Of a DNA stretch of 64,000 nucleotides, positions 46,621-56,343 are shown piece after piece. This DNA comes from Ideonella paludis (GTDB taxonomy: Bacteria; Pseudomonadota; Gammaproteobacteria; Burkholderiales; Burkholderiaceae_C), in contig NZ_JAGQDG010000001.1 in assembly GCF_018069865.1 (NCBI RefSeq), positions 558,001-622,000 of the forward strand. Direction: 5' to 3'. How positions within the stretch are numbered: the first letter of the stretch is position 1; every line of letters starts with the position of its first letter. Both the position numbers and the translations under genes were made by a program. The notes under the pieces were generated by a model that saw nothing but the letters and a program-made list of their open reading frames with translations, was not told the DNA's origin and searched no databases.

Positions 46621-47472
46621 TCACAGGCCCATGCGCAGGCGGCGGTCCTGCTCCTCCAGCCGCGTGTCTTCAATTTCACGCAGCACGGCTTGCAGGTCCA
46701 CGCTGTGGGCATCGGGCACAAAGCGGCCGGTCAGGGGCGTGTCTTGGCTGAGCATGCCTTTGGTGTAGAGATGCCAGATCTCTGGCCCATAAGCCGTGGG
46801 CAGCAGGGCGGGGCAGAAGCGGCCAAAAAAGCTGCGCAGATTGTCGACATCGCGCAGCAGCATGCGAGCGGCGTGGTTGTTGCCAGCAGCGTCCACCGCC
46901 TGCGGCAGGTCGATGATGACGGGGCCATCGGCAGCAAGCAGGATGTTGAACTCGCTCAAGTCGCCGTGCACCACGCCCGCGCACAGCATGCGCACCACCT
47001 CGGCCAGCAGTGTGGCGTGGTGTTGGCGGGCCTGGTCGGCGCTGAAGACCACATCGTTCAGGCGCGGGGCGGCGTCGCCCGCCTCGTCAGCCACCAGCTC
47101 CATCAGCAGCACGCCTTCATAAAAGTTCAGCGGCTTGGGCACCCGCACCCCAGCCGCGGCCAGGCGGTAGAGCGCATCGACCTCGGCGCTTTGCCAGGCC
47201 TCTTCTTGGGCTTGGCGGCCAAAGCGCGTGCCCTTGGCCATGGCGCGGGCCTGGCGGCTGTTCTTGACCTTGCGGTTCTCGGTGTAGTCCACCGCTTGCC
47301 GGAAGCTGCGGTGGGTGGCTTCTTTGTAGATCTTGGCGCAGAAGGTGTCCTCGCCTTGGCGCACCACAAAGACCTGGGCTTCTTTGCCGCTCATCAGCTG
47401 GCGGACCACGCTGTCGATGAGGCCTTCTTCGATCAGCGCTTGCAGTCGCTTGGGTGCTTTCATCGGCGGCAT
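46621..47472 (-). CDS. RIO1-type serine protein kinase
   Basis: A 283-residue RIO-family kinase. Visible elements are the nucleotide loop and lysine (SGKEAQVFVV, CAKIYKE), the long RIO-specific insertion with NRKVKNSRQARAMAKGT, the catalytic loop VVHGDLSEFNILL, and the metal-binding IIDLPQAVD. Archaeal and eukaryotic homologues act in ribosome assembly; bacterial ones are little studied. Two in-frame starts, at 47472 and 47463, are possible. Followed 39 bases later by the DUF938 methyltransferase. Confidence 0.9.
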   Translation of the reverse strand: MPPMKAPKRLQALIEEGLIDSVVRQLMSGKEAQVFVVRQGEDTFCAKIYKEATHRSFRQAVDYTENRKVKNSRQARAMAKGTRFGRQAQEEAWQSAEVDALYRLAAAGVRVPKPLNFYEGVLLMELVADEAGDAAPRLNDVVFSADQARQHHATLLAEVVRMLCAGVVHGDLSEFNILLAADGPVIIDLPQAVDAAGNNHAARMLLRDVDNLRSFFGRFCPALLPTAYGPEIWHLYTKGMLSQDTPLTGRFVPDAHSVDLQAVLREIEDTRLEEQDRRLRMGL

Positions 47473-47490
47473 GGTACGCCGCCTGCGCCT

Positions 47491-48270
47491 TCACAAGATC
47501 TTGGCGACCTCGAAATGCATGCCATCGCGCCGGGTGAAGTGGCCACCCCAGTAGAGGCCAAACTCATGGGCCACCGGCACCAGGGCATAGACGCAGCCCT
47601 TCTGGCCCCCGGTCGCGGGCTGGGCACCCAAGGGGTTCCACGCCACATTGATGTCAAAGGCGGTGGCAAAGGCATGGTTGGAGAGGATCTGCCGGTCCGC
47701 CCCGCCGCGAATGAAGCGCGCGTTCCAAGCCCCGCCATAGCTGAGGACATGGTGGAGCAAGCCACGGTCTTCCCAAGCCTGCCACAGCGCCTGCACCTGG
47801 CCCGCCACCTTGCGGTGCAGGCGCACCTTGCCGCTGCTGGGCCCGCCGGTGATGCCCATGAGCTGGGGAATCACCACGGTGGTGAGCTGGCTCGCCTCCC
47901 AATCGTTGGTGATGCGAATGGCCTCGGGGTTGCTGGCGGTGGGGGCGGGCACAAACGCCAGCGGGCCGAAGACGGCCTGACGCTCGCTGTTGCTGGCCAA
48001 GGGCGAGAAGTCTGGCAAGGCGGGGAAGACAGGCTCATGTTGGCTGTAGTCGGTCAGCTCAAAGCCCAGCAGGGCCGCTTTGCCGTAGGTCTGGTTGCCC
48101 ACCAGGCCGTCGGCGTCCAGCTTGTGGCGCTTTTGAAAGCCCAGCGTCGCGTCCCGAGTAGCCGCATCGAAGTGGCCGGTGTCGTTCACCAACCAGCCTT
48201 GGCCGCGCAAAAACACTTGCCACTGCACCACCAATGGGCCGGTGGAGCCTAGCTTGAGTAAAGGCAACAT
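47491..48270 (-). CDS. Peptidoglycan-binding / M15 carboxypeptidase-like protein
   Basis: A 259-residue protein. Residues about 5-65 form a PG_binding_1 domain (GSTGPLVVQWQVFLRGQGW, FDAATRDATLGFQKRHKLDADG). The C-terminal half is an M15-type D-Ala-D-Ala/L-Ala-D-Glu peptidase with zinc ligands in SNHAFATAFDIN (His and Asp) and DGMHFEV (His). Such proteins are often phage or bacteriocin endolysins or wall-remodelling enzymes. There is no classic signal peptide, and no phage genes are nearby, so export route and role are unclear. ATG after GGGGG. Confidence 0.87.
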   Translation of the reverse strand: MLPLLKLGSTGPLVVQWQVFLRGQGWLVNDTGHFDAATRDATLGFQKRHKLDADGLVGNQTYGKAALLGFELTDYSQHEPVFPALPDFSPLASNSERQAVFGPLAFVPAPTASNPEAIRITNDWEASQLTTVVIPQLMGITGGPSSGKVRLHRKVAGQVQALWQAWEDRGLLHHVLSYGGAWNARFIRGGADRQILSNHAFATAFDINVAWNPLGAQPATGGQKGCVYALVPVAHEFGLYWGGHFTRRDGMHFEVAKIL

Positions 48271-48346
48271 GGTGACCCCCTGCGTGCTTGGTTGGGCTTG
48301 ACTCTAGCCACTGGCCGCGCCGGCCGCATCCCCCATATGGTGGGCG

Positions 48347-49147
48347 CTACCCCCCAGCATCAACCCCGCGCAAGTAGATGCACCAATACACCCCGGCCAC
48401 CAACACGCTACCACCCACCAGGTTACCGGCGATGACCGGCACGAGATTGCCCAGCATGTCGCCCAAGCTCAAGGGTGCACCCAGCAGCCAGGCCAAGGGG
48501 AAGAAGTACAGATTGGCAATCGAGTGTTCAAAGCCCGCCGCCACAAAGGCCGTGACGGGGAAAACGATGGCCACCACCTTGTCGACCACGCTGTGCCCGG
48601 CCATGGCCATCCAAACCGCCATGCACACCAGCACATTGCACAACACGCCCCGAAAGAAGGCCACGTCCCAGGGCAGATCGGCCTTGGCCTGGGCGATGCG
48701 CTGCACCGTCTCGCCCACCGCGCCTTGGTTCAGCCCCCCATGGCCCGACAGCCACACCAGCAGGGCCAAGCCCGCTGCACCCACCGCATTGGCCAAGCCC
48801 ACCACCGCCCAGTTGCGCAGCAGCTCACCCGTGCTGATGCGCCGCCCCGCCCAAGCCATGGCCAGCAAGTTGTTGCCGGTGAAGAGCTCGGCCCCCGCCA
48901 CGCTGACCAAGATCAGCCCCAGCGAAAACGCCAAACCTGCCAAAAGGCGGGAGGCCGCAAATCCCTGCATCGCATCGCTGGCCACCAGGCTGAACATCAG
49001 GGCGCCCAGGCCAATGAAAGCGCCGGCGAGGACACCCAGCAGCGCCTGGGTCAACAAGGGCAGACGCGCCTTGGTCACGCCCACATCGCTCACGCGCGCG
49101 GCAATGTCTTTGGGGGCGTAGGCGTCAAAGCCAAAGGGGTTGGTCAT
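48347..49147 (-). CDS. Formate/nitrite transporter family channel
   Basis: A 266-residue member of the FNT family of pentameric anion channels (FocA, NirC). It has six membrane segments and family motifs: LAGAFIGLGALMF, AGAELFTGNNLLAMAW, RGVLCNVLVCMAVWMA, AAGFEHSIANLYFFPLAWL and GNLVGGSVLVAGVYWCIY. The segment FEHSIANLYF is the conserved pore histidine region. Whether formate, nitrite or another small anion is carried cannot be read off, and no pyruvate-formate lyase or nitrite reductase gene is near. Confidence 0.93.
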   Translation of the reverse strand: MTNPFGFDAYAPKDIAARVSDVGVTKARLPLLTQALLGVLAGAFIGLGALMFSLVASDAMQGFAASRLLAGLAFSLGLILVSVAGAELFTGNNLLAMAWAGRRISTGELLRNWAVVGLANAVGAAGLALLVWLSGHGGLNQGAVGETVQRIAQAKADLPWDVAFFRGVLCNVLVCMAVWMAMAGHSVVDKVVAIVFPVTAFVAAGFEHSIANLYFFPLAWLLGAPLSLGDMLGNLVPVIAGNLVGGSVLVAGVYWCIYLRGVDAGG

Positions 49148-49196
49148 GGTTGGAGGGCGCTGGGCGTGAAAGCACTCACTGTAAGCCCAACACGGC

Positions 49197-50861
49197 TCAG
49201 TGGGCCCTGGCCACCCGGCCCCAGACCAGCAAGGCCAGCACCCCCGTCAGCCCCAAGCACTTGAGCGCCGCGCACAAGGCCATGGCCACTGCCAACAGCA
49301 GCTTCACGGCGGCCAAGCCCTCGGTGGGCCAGCACAGCCAGGCCAGGGTCACCGCATCTTCAGCCAAGTCCGCCGCCACCGCCACAGGCAAAGCCCAGCC
49401 CAGCTTTTGCAGCAGGGGCGAAGGCCGCTGCCCCACCTGGCGCAGACGTGCGACGCGCGCAAAGGCGGCCACGGCCCAGGCCGCCAGCACCGTTGCGTAG
49501 GCGGCGATGAACAGCAGGTCCAGCGCCAAAGCCTTTTGCACCGCGCTGGGGCTGATGCCTGCGGGCAAGGCGGCGCCCATCCACGCTTGCAACTGCCACG
49601 CCGCCAAAGCGGCCACTTGGCCCAAGCCGGCCCAGAGCACGGGCGCTCCAGGTGCCAGCACCGCGGCCATGGCCCAGGGAATGAGCATCATGAGCAGGCC
49701 TGCCACGGGCAGAGGCCAGGACCAAGCCGAGCGCTGGCCCCAGACACTGGCCTGCGGCCACTGTGCACCCAAGGCCGCAACGCTGGGGTGAGCCTGGGCT
49801 TGGATGCGTGGGTCGGGGGCGCCTTCCAGCACCACGCGAGCCGGGTCGCGCACGGCCAGGCCACTCAGTGCCCACCAAGGCGTGCTGCGGGTGCGGCTGT
49901 GCACCAGGCCAGAGGCGGTGTCGGGCACGGCCCCCGGCAAGGCCGCAGCCGCTTGCAGCACCTGGGCCTCACTCAGCATCAAGCCTTCAGGGCCCCTCAA
50001 ACGCAGGCCGCATTGCACGGCTTCGCTGGTGACCCAAGCCAAGGGCCAGCGGGCCAGCCCGGCCTCGTCGCGCCGATGACCGCCACCCACATCGCTGTGA
50101 TCCCCCCGGAACCAAAGCTGCACCAGGCTGCCCTCGCGGCCACTGCGGCTGAGGTGGGGCCCATTCGGCGCCGCATAGGGGCGCGGCAAGAATTGGGCGC
50201 GTTGCTCGTCCAGCGCCAAGGCCTGGCGGACATGGATAAAGGCCTTGTCCGCCACGGTGGGTGCGGCGGTGAACTGGGCCGAGAAAGGCCCAAAGCCCAC
50301 ACTGGCCACGGTATCCCACACACCCACAAACTGGATGTCCACCGAGCGGCTGTCGGCGCTGGTGAACAAGCGGCGAGCTTGCTCGGAGATGGCTTGGCGC
50401 TGAGCATCCATCGCGCCCCGGTCCGCAAAGTAGAGGTGCACCAGGGTGGGCACCATGGAGCCCATGTGGGAATCGAGCAGGCCAAACTGGTTGATCAAGC
50501 CGGCCACGCTGCGCGCGGTGAAGGCCCCGCGTGAAAAGCCAAAGATGAAGAGCTGGTCGCCCGGCTGCCAGTGCTGCATCAAGAAGCTGTAGCACTCGGC
50601 AATGTTTTCATAGACGCCGCGGCCGAAGGCCAAGCCCGCCACGCGCTCAGCAAAGTGCTTGGCACCATCCCACCAGGTCGCACCGGGCAGCTCGCCAGGG
50701 TTGCCAACGCCTGGGTCGTAGAACACCAAGCGCGCGGGGTCCGGGTGGGCATGCAGCAGCTCCGCCAGGCGCACCACGTGGGTGTCTTCACGGCCGCCCG
50801 TCAGGTTGTTGTTGGTGCCATCGCACAGCACAATGAGTTGGCGCGGGTGGGAGGCAGACAT
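49197..50861 (-). CDS. DUF2235 alpha/beta hydrolase with membrane tail
   Basis: A 554-residue protein. The N-terminal 300 residues are a DUF2235 hydrolase, the fold of T6SS phospholipase effectors of the Tle1 type: LIVLCDGTNNNL, the nucleophile elbow FGFSRGAFTARSVAG, the acidic FVGVWDTVASVG, and a late HSDVGGGH with the catalytic His candidate. The C-terminal part has several hydrophobic helices (from about residue 385) that could anchor it in the inner membrane. No T6SS or VgrG gene is adjacent, so an effector role is not supported by context. It ends 47 bases before the FNT gene. ATG at 50861 chosen over 50870. Confidence 0.82.
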   Translation of the reverse strand: MSASHPRQLIVLCDGTNNNLTGGREDTHVVRLAELLHAHPDPARLVFYDPGVGNPGELPGATWWDGAKHFAERVAGLAFGRGVYENIAECYSFLMQHWQPGDQLFIFGFSRGAFTARSVAGLINQFGLLDSHMGSMVPTLVHLYFADRGAMDAQRQAISEQARRLFTSADSRSVDIQFVGVWDTVASVGFGPFSAQFTAAPTVADKAFIHVRQALALDEQRAQFLPRPYAAPNGPHLSRSGREGSLVQLWFRGDHSDVGGGHRRDEAGLARWPLAWVTSEAVQCGLRLRGPEGLMLSEAQVLQAAAALPGAVPDTASGLVHSRTRSTPWWALSGLAVRDPARVVLEGAPDPRIQAQAHPSVAALGAQWPQASVWGQRSAWSWPLPVAGLLMMLIPWAMAAVLAPGAPVLWAGLGQVAALAAWQLQAWMGAALPAGISPSAVQKALALDLLFIAAYATVLAAWAVAAFARVARLRQVGQRPSPLLQKLGWALPVAVAADLAEDAVTLAWLCWPTEGLAAVKLLLAVAMALCAALKCLGLTGVLALLVWGRVARAH

Positions 50862-50944
50862 GAGGCACACCTTGCAAAAGTCTGCGCGCTTTGTACTGCA
50901 TCAGGGCTGCAGCCGCATCCCTTGTTGTGGGGGCCGCGCCCCCT

Positions 50945-52687
<1,743 letters not shown>

Positions 52688-52693
52688 TCACGC

Positions 52694-52721
52694 AAGGCCC
52701 GGGCCGTGTGGCGCGGGCCTT
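52694..52721 (-). other. Hairpin between precursor peptide and modifying-enzyme genes
   Basis: AAGGCCCG pairs perfectly with CGGGCCTT across a 12-base GC-rich loop in the 67-base gap between the precursor peptide stop and the enzyme start. No T-run follows. It may protect the precursor transcript's 3' end or cause partial termination, giving more peptide than enzyme, as is usual in RiPP operons. Confidence 0.6.
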
Positions 52722-52727
52722 CGCTGA

Positions 52728-53015
52728 TTACAGGTCGCCAATGGTGCCGTTCTTGTCCAGGCAGGCCTTGGCGGTCATGCCCTTGAAGCCGTGGCCCTTG
52801 CAGGCGTTCTGGCCCTTGCAGCTGTGCTCAGCGGTCTTGCAGTCGCTGTTGCCTTTGCAGTCGTGCACGTTGTAGCAGTGCACTTTGTCGTTAGCCGCCA
52901 CAGCCTTGCCGGCCGAGCCCTTGGGGGCGTCAGCGGCGCCAGCAGCCGTGGCCAACGCCAGGGCGCTGGCGGCCAGCAGGAAAGAGGATGCGGACTTGAT
53001 GGACGTTGCGTTCAT
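52728..53015 (-). CDS. Bufferin-type (BufA2-like) Cys-rich RiPP precursor
   Basis: A 95-residue secreted peptide. The signal peptide ([19 protein letters not shown], cut near residue 28) is followed by a lysine-rich core with six cysteines at 47, 53, 59, 66, 72 and 85, spaced in the pattern [33 protein letters not shown] and KACLDKNG. This matches the periplasmic bufferin-type metallophores (BufA2 group), substrates of DUF692/MNIO enzymes. The next gene is a fused BufB-BufC. The expected role is copper or other metal sequestration in the periplasm. The ATG at 53015 follows GGAGATC; the open frame upstream is not used. No DoxX-type BufD gene is seen. Confidence 0.85.
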   Translation of the reverse strand: MNATSIKSASSFLLAASALALATAAGAADAPKGSAGKAVAANDKVHCYNVHDCKGNSDCKTAEHSCKGQNACKGHGFKGMTAKACLDKNGTIGDL

Positions 53016-53075
53016 GGTGAGGATCTCCAAGGTTGTCAGTGGTTGATCTGCAGCCAAAGTGTGCTGCGGACCACT

Positions 53076-53105
53076 GTCTGTCGGGCTTGCAGCCCGGTCC
53101 TTACA
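53076..53105 (-). promoter_or_regulatory. Possible ECF-sigma promoter of the bufferin operon
   Basis: On the minus strand TGTAAGGA (53105-53098) lies 14 bases before CGACAGAC (53083-53076), similar in layout to extracytoplasmic-function sigma promoters (GTAA-type -35, CGAC/CGTC-type -10), about 60 bases before the precursor ATG. The spacer contains the perfect hairpin CGGGCT-TGC-AGCCCG (53082-53096). Bufferin operons in Caulobacter are under an ECF sigma factor, which makes the match interesting but unproven. Confidence 0.4.
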
Positions 53106-53109
53106 CCAC

Positions 53110-53141
53110 CCGCTCAAAATTTTTTAAGGGGCGTTGAGCGG
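53110..53141 (-). terminator. Inverted repeat after the TRAP operon
   Basis: CCGCTCAA and TTGAGCGG are perfect complements separated by a 16-base loop with an A/T run, 14 bases after the dctM stop. Placed right to terminate the TRAP transcript before the bufferin promoter, though the T-rich part is within the loop rather than after the stem. Confidence 0.5.
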
Positions 53142-53154
53142 AGGCCCGCCAGGC

Positions 53155-54465
53155 TCAGGTTCGAGCCGCCATCATCTGCTGAGGCAGCCATGTGACGATG
53201 GCAGGGAAGGCATAGAGCAAGCCCGCCACCAGCACCAGCAAGAAGAGCATGGGGCCGGTGGTGCGCACCACCCAGCTCATGGGTCGGCCCGTGAGCGCCT
53301 GCAACATGAAAAGGTTGAAACCGGCCGGCGGCGTGATCTGGGCCATCTCGACCACCAAGATCAGAAACACGCCGAACCACACTGGGTCGATGCCAGCTGC
53401 GCGGACCACTGGCATGACCAAGCCCATGGTGAGCAGCACGGCAGAGACCCCATCGAGCACGCTGCCCAAGGCCAAGTAAAACAGCATCAACACCAACAGC
53501 AGCACAAAGCTGTGCAGGTGCAGGCCACTGACCCACTGCACCAGCAATTGCGGCACGCCGACCTCGGCCAGCGCCATGGCCAAGAAGGCGGCACCGGCCA
53601 CCAGCAGTGCCAGCATGCAGTAAAGCCGTGTGGCGCTCATCAGCGCGTCGCGGAAGTTCACCCAGGTCAGGGAGCCCAAGGCGGCAGAGACGATGAGTGC
53701 GCCCACCACGCCCATCGCAGCGGCCTCCGCCGGCCGGGCCCAGCCGGTGTAGAGCGAGCCCAATACGATGGCAATGAGCAAGAGCACGGGAAAGAGGTCC
53801 AACAAGGAAGCCAGCTTGTCAGCCAAGCTGGAGCGGGCGTCAAACCGTGGCATCAGGTCGGCATTCAGGACCGACCAGATCACCAAATAGGCCATGGTCA
53901 GGCCCGCCACCAGCAGGCCGGGCAGCAAGCCAGCGGCGAAAAGCTGGTCGACGGGGACATCGGCCGCCAGGGCATAGACCACCATGATCAGCGACGGCGG
54001 AATCAACAAGCCCAAGGTGCCGGCACCGGCCAAGGAGTTGGCGGCGGCCGCGTCGGGGTAGCCGCGCTTGGCCAACTCGGGCAAGGTGCGCTTGCCAATC
54101 GAGGTGCTGGTGGCCGCGCTGGAGCTGGACAGGGCGGCAAACAAGGTGGCGCCCACCACATTGACGTGCAGCAGCCGGCCGGGCAACAGGTCCAGCCAGG
54201 GCGCGACGCCACGCAAAGTGTCGCGCGGCAGGCTGGTGCGCACCAGAATCTCGCCCATCCAGATGAACAAGGGCAGGGCCGTCAAGGTCCAGGAGGATGC
54301 CGAGCCCCAGATGGCCAAGGTCATGACCTCACCCGCCGGCCGGTCGGTGAAGAGCTGCAGGCCCAGCCAAGCCACGCCGGACAGCGCCAAGCCGATCCAG
54401 ACGCCACCGACCAGCAAAGTCAGCAGGACAAGAATCAACATGGCACTGGCCAGAATCTCATTCAT
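53155..54465 (-). CDS. TRAP transporter large permease (DctM type)
   Basis: A 436-residue multi-pass protein of the TRAP-T DctM family: VGATLFAALSSSSAATSTSIG, LPELAKRGYPDAAAANSLAGAG, GLLIPPSLIMVVYAL and the late ITPPAGFNLF are family signatures. It forms the sodium-dependent membrane transporter for an organic acid or related anion together with the small permease upstream. No DctP binding protein is adjacent, unlike the second TRAP operon at the window's end, so its substrate supply must come from an unlinked binding protein. Confidence 0.93.
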   Translation of the reverse strand: MNEILASAMLILVLLTLLVGGVWIGLALSGVAWLGLQLFTDRPAGEVMTLAIWGSASSWTLTALPLFIWMGEILVRTSLPRDTLRGVAPWLDLLPGRLLHVNVVGATLFAALSSSSAATSTSIGKRTLPELAKRGYPDAAAANSLAGAGTLGLLIPPSLIMVVYALAADVPVDQLFAAGLLPGLLVAGLTMAYLVIWSVLNADLMPRFDARSSLADKLASLLDLFPVLLLIAIVLGSLYTGWARPAEAAAMGVVGALIVSAALGSLTWVNFRDALMSATRLYCMLALLVAGAAFLAMALAEVGVPQLLVQWVSGLHLHSFVLLLVLMLFYLALGSVLDGVSAVLLTMGLVMPVVRAAGIDPVWFGVFLILVVEMAQITPPAGFNLFMLQALTGRPMSWVVRTTGPMLFLLVLVAGLLYAFPAIVTWLPQQMMAART

Positions 54466-54474
54466 GGCGTGCTT

Positions 54475-54984
54475 TCAGGCTTCATCCAAATCGAAGTGGG
54501 ACACCACTTCAACGGGGCGCGCGTCAATGGCACGGCACCATTCATCGAACAGGGCGACGCAAAACACCCCTACACCCAAGGCCATGGCTGATTGGGGCAG
54601 CCAAAGCGCGGTGCGGTCGGGCTGCAGCGAAACGCGTCCGCTGACCCAGGAGGTCCAGGCCATCTCAATGGCATACCCGGCCAACACAGCACTCAGGCCC
54701 AGGGCCACCGTCAGGCACAGCACCTCGAGGATGCGGCGCTGCAGCGGACCCACCGAGTGCAGCAGCACGGTGACGCGCACATGGTCGCCGCGCTTCAAGG
54801 TGTGCGCCAAGGCCAGGAAGCCCGCTGCTGCCACGAAATAGCCCGCCATGGCGTCAAACCCACCAAAGGGCAGAGGCCTAAACCGGTTCAGCAAGCCGGC
54901 CAACACCATGGCAAGCGTACCCACCATGCACAGTGCAGCCAACCAAGCCGACGCCTCATAGAGGAAATCAAGCAAACGTCGCAT
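54475..54984 (-). CDS. TRAP transporter small permease (DctQ type)
   Basis: A 169-residue membrane protein with four helices and DctQ features: LYEASAWLAALCMVGTLAMV, YFVAAAGFLALAHTLKRGDHVRVTVL split over the family's conserved RGDHVRV motif, and a long helix ending WVSGRV. It is the small partner of the DctM protein nine bases downstream. Together they make an incomplete TRAP set lacking the P subunit. ATG at 54984. Confidence 0.9.
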   Translation of the reverse strand: MRRLLDFLYEASAWLAALCMVGTLAMVLAGLLNRFRPLPFGGFDAMAGYFVAAAGFLALAHTLKRGDHVRVTVLLHSVGPLQRRILEVLCLTVALGLSAVLAGYAIEMAWTSWVSGRVSLQPDRTALWLPQSAMALGVGVFCVALFDEWCRAIDARPVEVVSHFDLDEA

Positions 54985-55134
54985 GTAGCGCTCAGTTTAC
55001 GAGGCTTGAGCCCCGTCAACTTCAGCTTTTATGCATTGCCTGACGACTTCACGAGAGAAAGGGTGGCTTCGCCGCCTCTCAGGTGTGATCTTTGCCCAGC
55101 TTGACGCCCACCAGCTCATGGGCCCAGACCCGCC

Positions 55135-56094
55135 TCAGCCCAGCACGGCTTTGGCGGCCGTCATGTAGAGCGGCAGACCCAACAGGATGTTGAAGGGGAA
55201 GGTCATGCCCAGCGACATGCCGAAATAAAGGGCCGGGTTGGCCTCAGGGATGGCATGGCGCACGACGGCAGGAACGGCAATATAAGAGGCGCTGGCAGCC
55301 AAGGCCATCAGCAAGACGCCATCGCCCACGGGCAAGCCCATCAGCCATGCCAGGCCCAAAGCCAAGCTGGCATGAACCAAAGGCGCCAGCAGGGCATAGG
55401 CCATGGCCCCCGGATGCTGGCCTTTGAGTGAGCCCATGTGGCGGGCCGCCTGCAAGCCCATGTCCAGCAGGAAGAAGGCCAACATGCCCTTGAACAAATC
55501 GCCGGAGAAGGGCTGCATCGCCTGTTGACCCGCCTCACCGCTCAGCACGCCCACCACCATGGCACCGATCAGCAAGAGTTGGGCGCCATCCGTCAAGGAC
55601 TCTCTCAGCAAGCTGCCCACCCCGGTCTGTGGCCCCTCACCCCCTGAGGCACGCCGAGCCTTGTTGGCCAGCAACACCGCCATCACGATGGCCGGCGACT
55701 CCATCAAGGCCATGGCAGCGGCCATGTGCCCGCCGTAAGGCAAGCCTTGCGCATCCAGCATTTGAACGGCGGTGATGAAGGTCACCGCACTGACCGAGCC
55801 ATAGGTCGCGGCCACGGCGGCGGCGTCAAAGTTGTTCAAGAACCGGCGCAGCAGCACATAGCCCATGGCCGGCACCAGCACGGCCAACAACAGGGCCGCG
55901 CCCAAGGTCATGGCGACATCGACGGTCAAGCCCGATTTGGCCAGGGCAAAGCCGCCCTTCAGGCCCAGCGCCATCAGCAAATAGAGCGACAAAAAGCGGG
56001 CGATGGGCGCCGGGATCTCTAAGTTAGACCGCAGCAAGCCCGCCACGATGCCAAAGACAAAGAACAGGATGGCGGGGTCGAGCAAAGCGTTCAT
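55135..56094 (-). CDS. SbtA-like sodium-dependent bicarbonate permease
   Basis: A 319-residue membrane protein of the SbtA/DUF897 family, sodium-dependent bicarbonate transporters known from cyanobacteria. Landmarks are PAILFFVFGIVAGLLRSNLEIP, ALGLKGGFALAKSG, TYGSVSAVTFITAVQ, MALMESPAIVMAVLLA, and the C-terminal ASASYIAVPAVVRHAIPEANPALYFG, quoted for recognition. It has about ten membrane segments and no P-II-like SbtB partner gene beside it. Its ATG lies only five bases after the T-run of a terminator-like hairpin and has no Shine-Dalgarno. A Bax-inhibitor gene and an NhaR-like regulator lie upstream. Confidence 0.88.
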   Translation of the reverse strand: MNALLDPAILFFVFGIVAGLLRSNLEIPAPIARFLSLYLLMALGLKGGFALAKSGLTVDVAMTLGAALLLAVLVPAMGYVLLRRFLNNFDAAAVAATYGSVSAVTFITAVQMLDAQGLPYGGHMAAAMALMESPAIVMAVLLANKARRASGGEGPQTGVGSLLRESLTDGAQLLLIGAMVVGVLSGEAGQQAMQPFSGDLFKGMLAFFLLDMGLQAARHMGSLKGQHPGAMAYALLAPLVHASLALGLAWLMGLPVGDGVLLMALAASASYIAVPAVVRHAIPEANPALYFGMSLGMTFPFNILLGLPLYMTAAKAVLG

Positions 56095-56099
56095 GCGCG

Positions 56100-56128
56100 A
56101 AAAGGGGCTGCCTTTGGAGGGCAGCCCC
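56100..56128 (-). terminator. Strong terminator-like hairpin right before the sbtA-like start
   Basis: On the minus strand GGGGCTGCC pairs perfectly with GGCAGCCCC across a 7-base loop, and is followed by TTTT, then five bases and the ATG of the sbtA-like gene. It looks like the intrinsic terminator of the Bax-inhibitor/small-ORF unit, yet it also covers the ribosome-binding region of the permease gene, so it may act as a regulatory switch. Confidence 0.75.
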
Positions 56129-56182
56129 GAGAAAAAGACACAAGAGTTGCAGCCCGCAGGCTGCGTGGGTTCAGTTCAAGGC

Positions 56183-56341
56183 TCAGGCCAGCCATCCGAA
56201 CAGGCTGGCGGTGCCGCCACCCGAGCCCAAGGCCAGCAGCAGGGTAGCGTCGCGCCGATCGCCGCGGCGCCACTCGATGACGGCGGCGGTCAACACAGCC
56301 GCCGCCACCGCAAGCCCTGCCCACCAGAGGTCGAAGCCCAT
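56183..56341 (-). CDS. Small membrane protein (52 residues)
   Basis: A short frame, MGFDLWWAGLAVAAAVLT..., with one clear membrane helix (residues 5-22), a basic stretch EWRRGDRRD, and a second hydrophobic part LLLALGSGGGTASLFGW. Its ATG lies two bases after the Bax-inhibitor stop, so it is well placed for co-translation, and a hairpin terminator follows 55 bases later. I know no family for it. The codon use is like that of its neighbours. It may be a small partner of the Bax-inhibitor protein. Confidence 0.6.
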   Translation of the reverse strand: MGFDLWWAGLAVAAAVLTAAVIEWRRGDRRDATLLLALGSGGGTASLFGWLA

Positions 56342-56343
56342 GC

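Noticed and set aside
53134-54591. A 485-codon plus-strand frame opposite the TRAP dctM/dctQ genes
   Set aside because: Gln/His/Gly-rich shadow of membrane-protein codons; the TRAP genes are clear.
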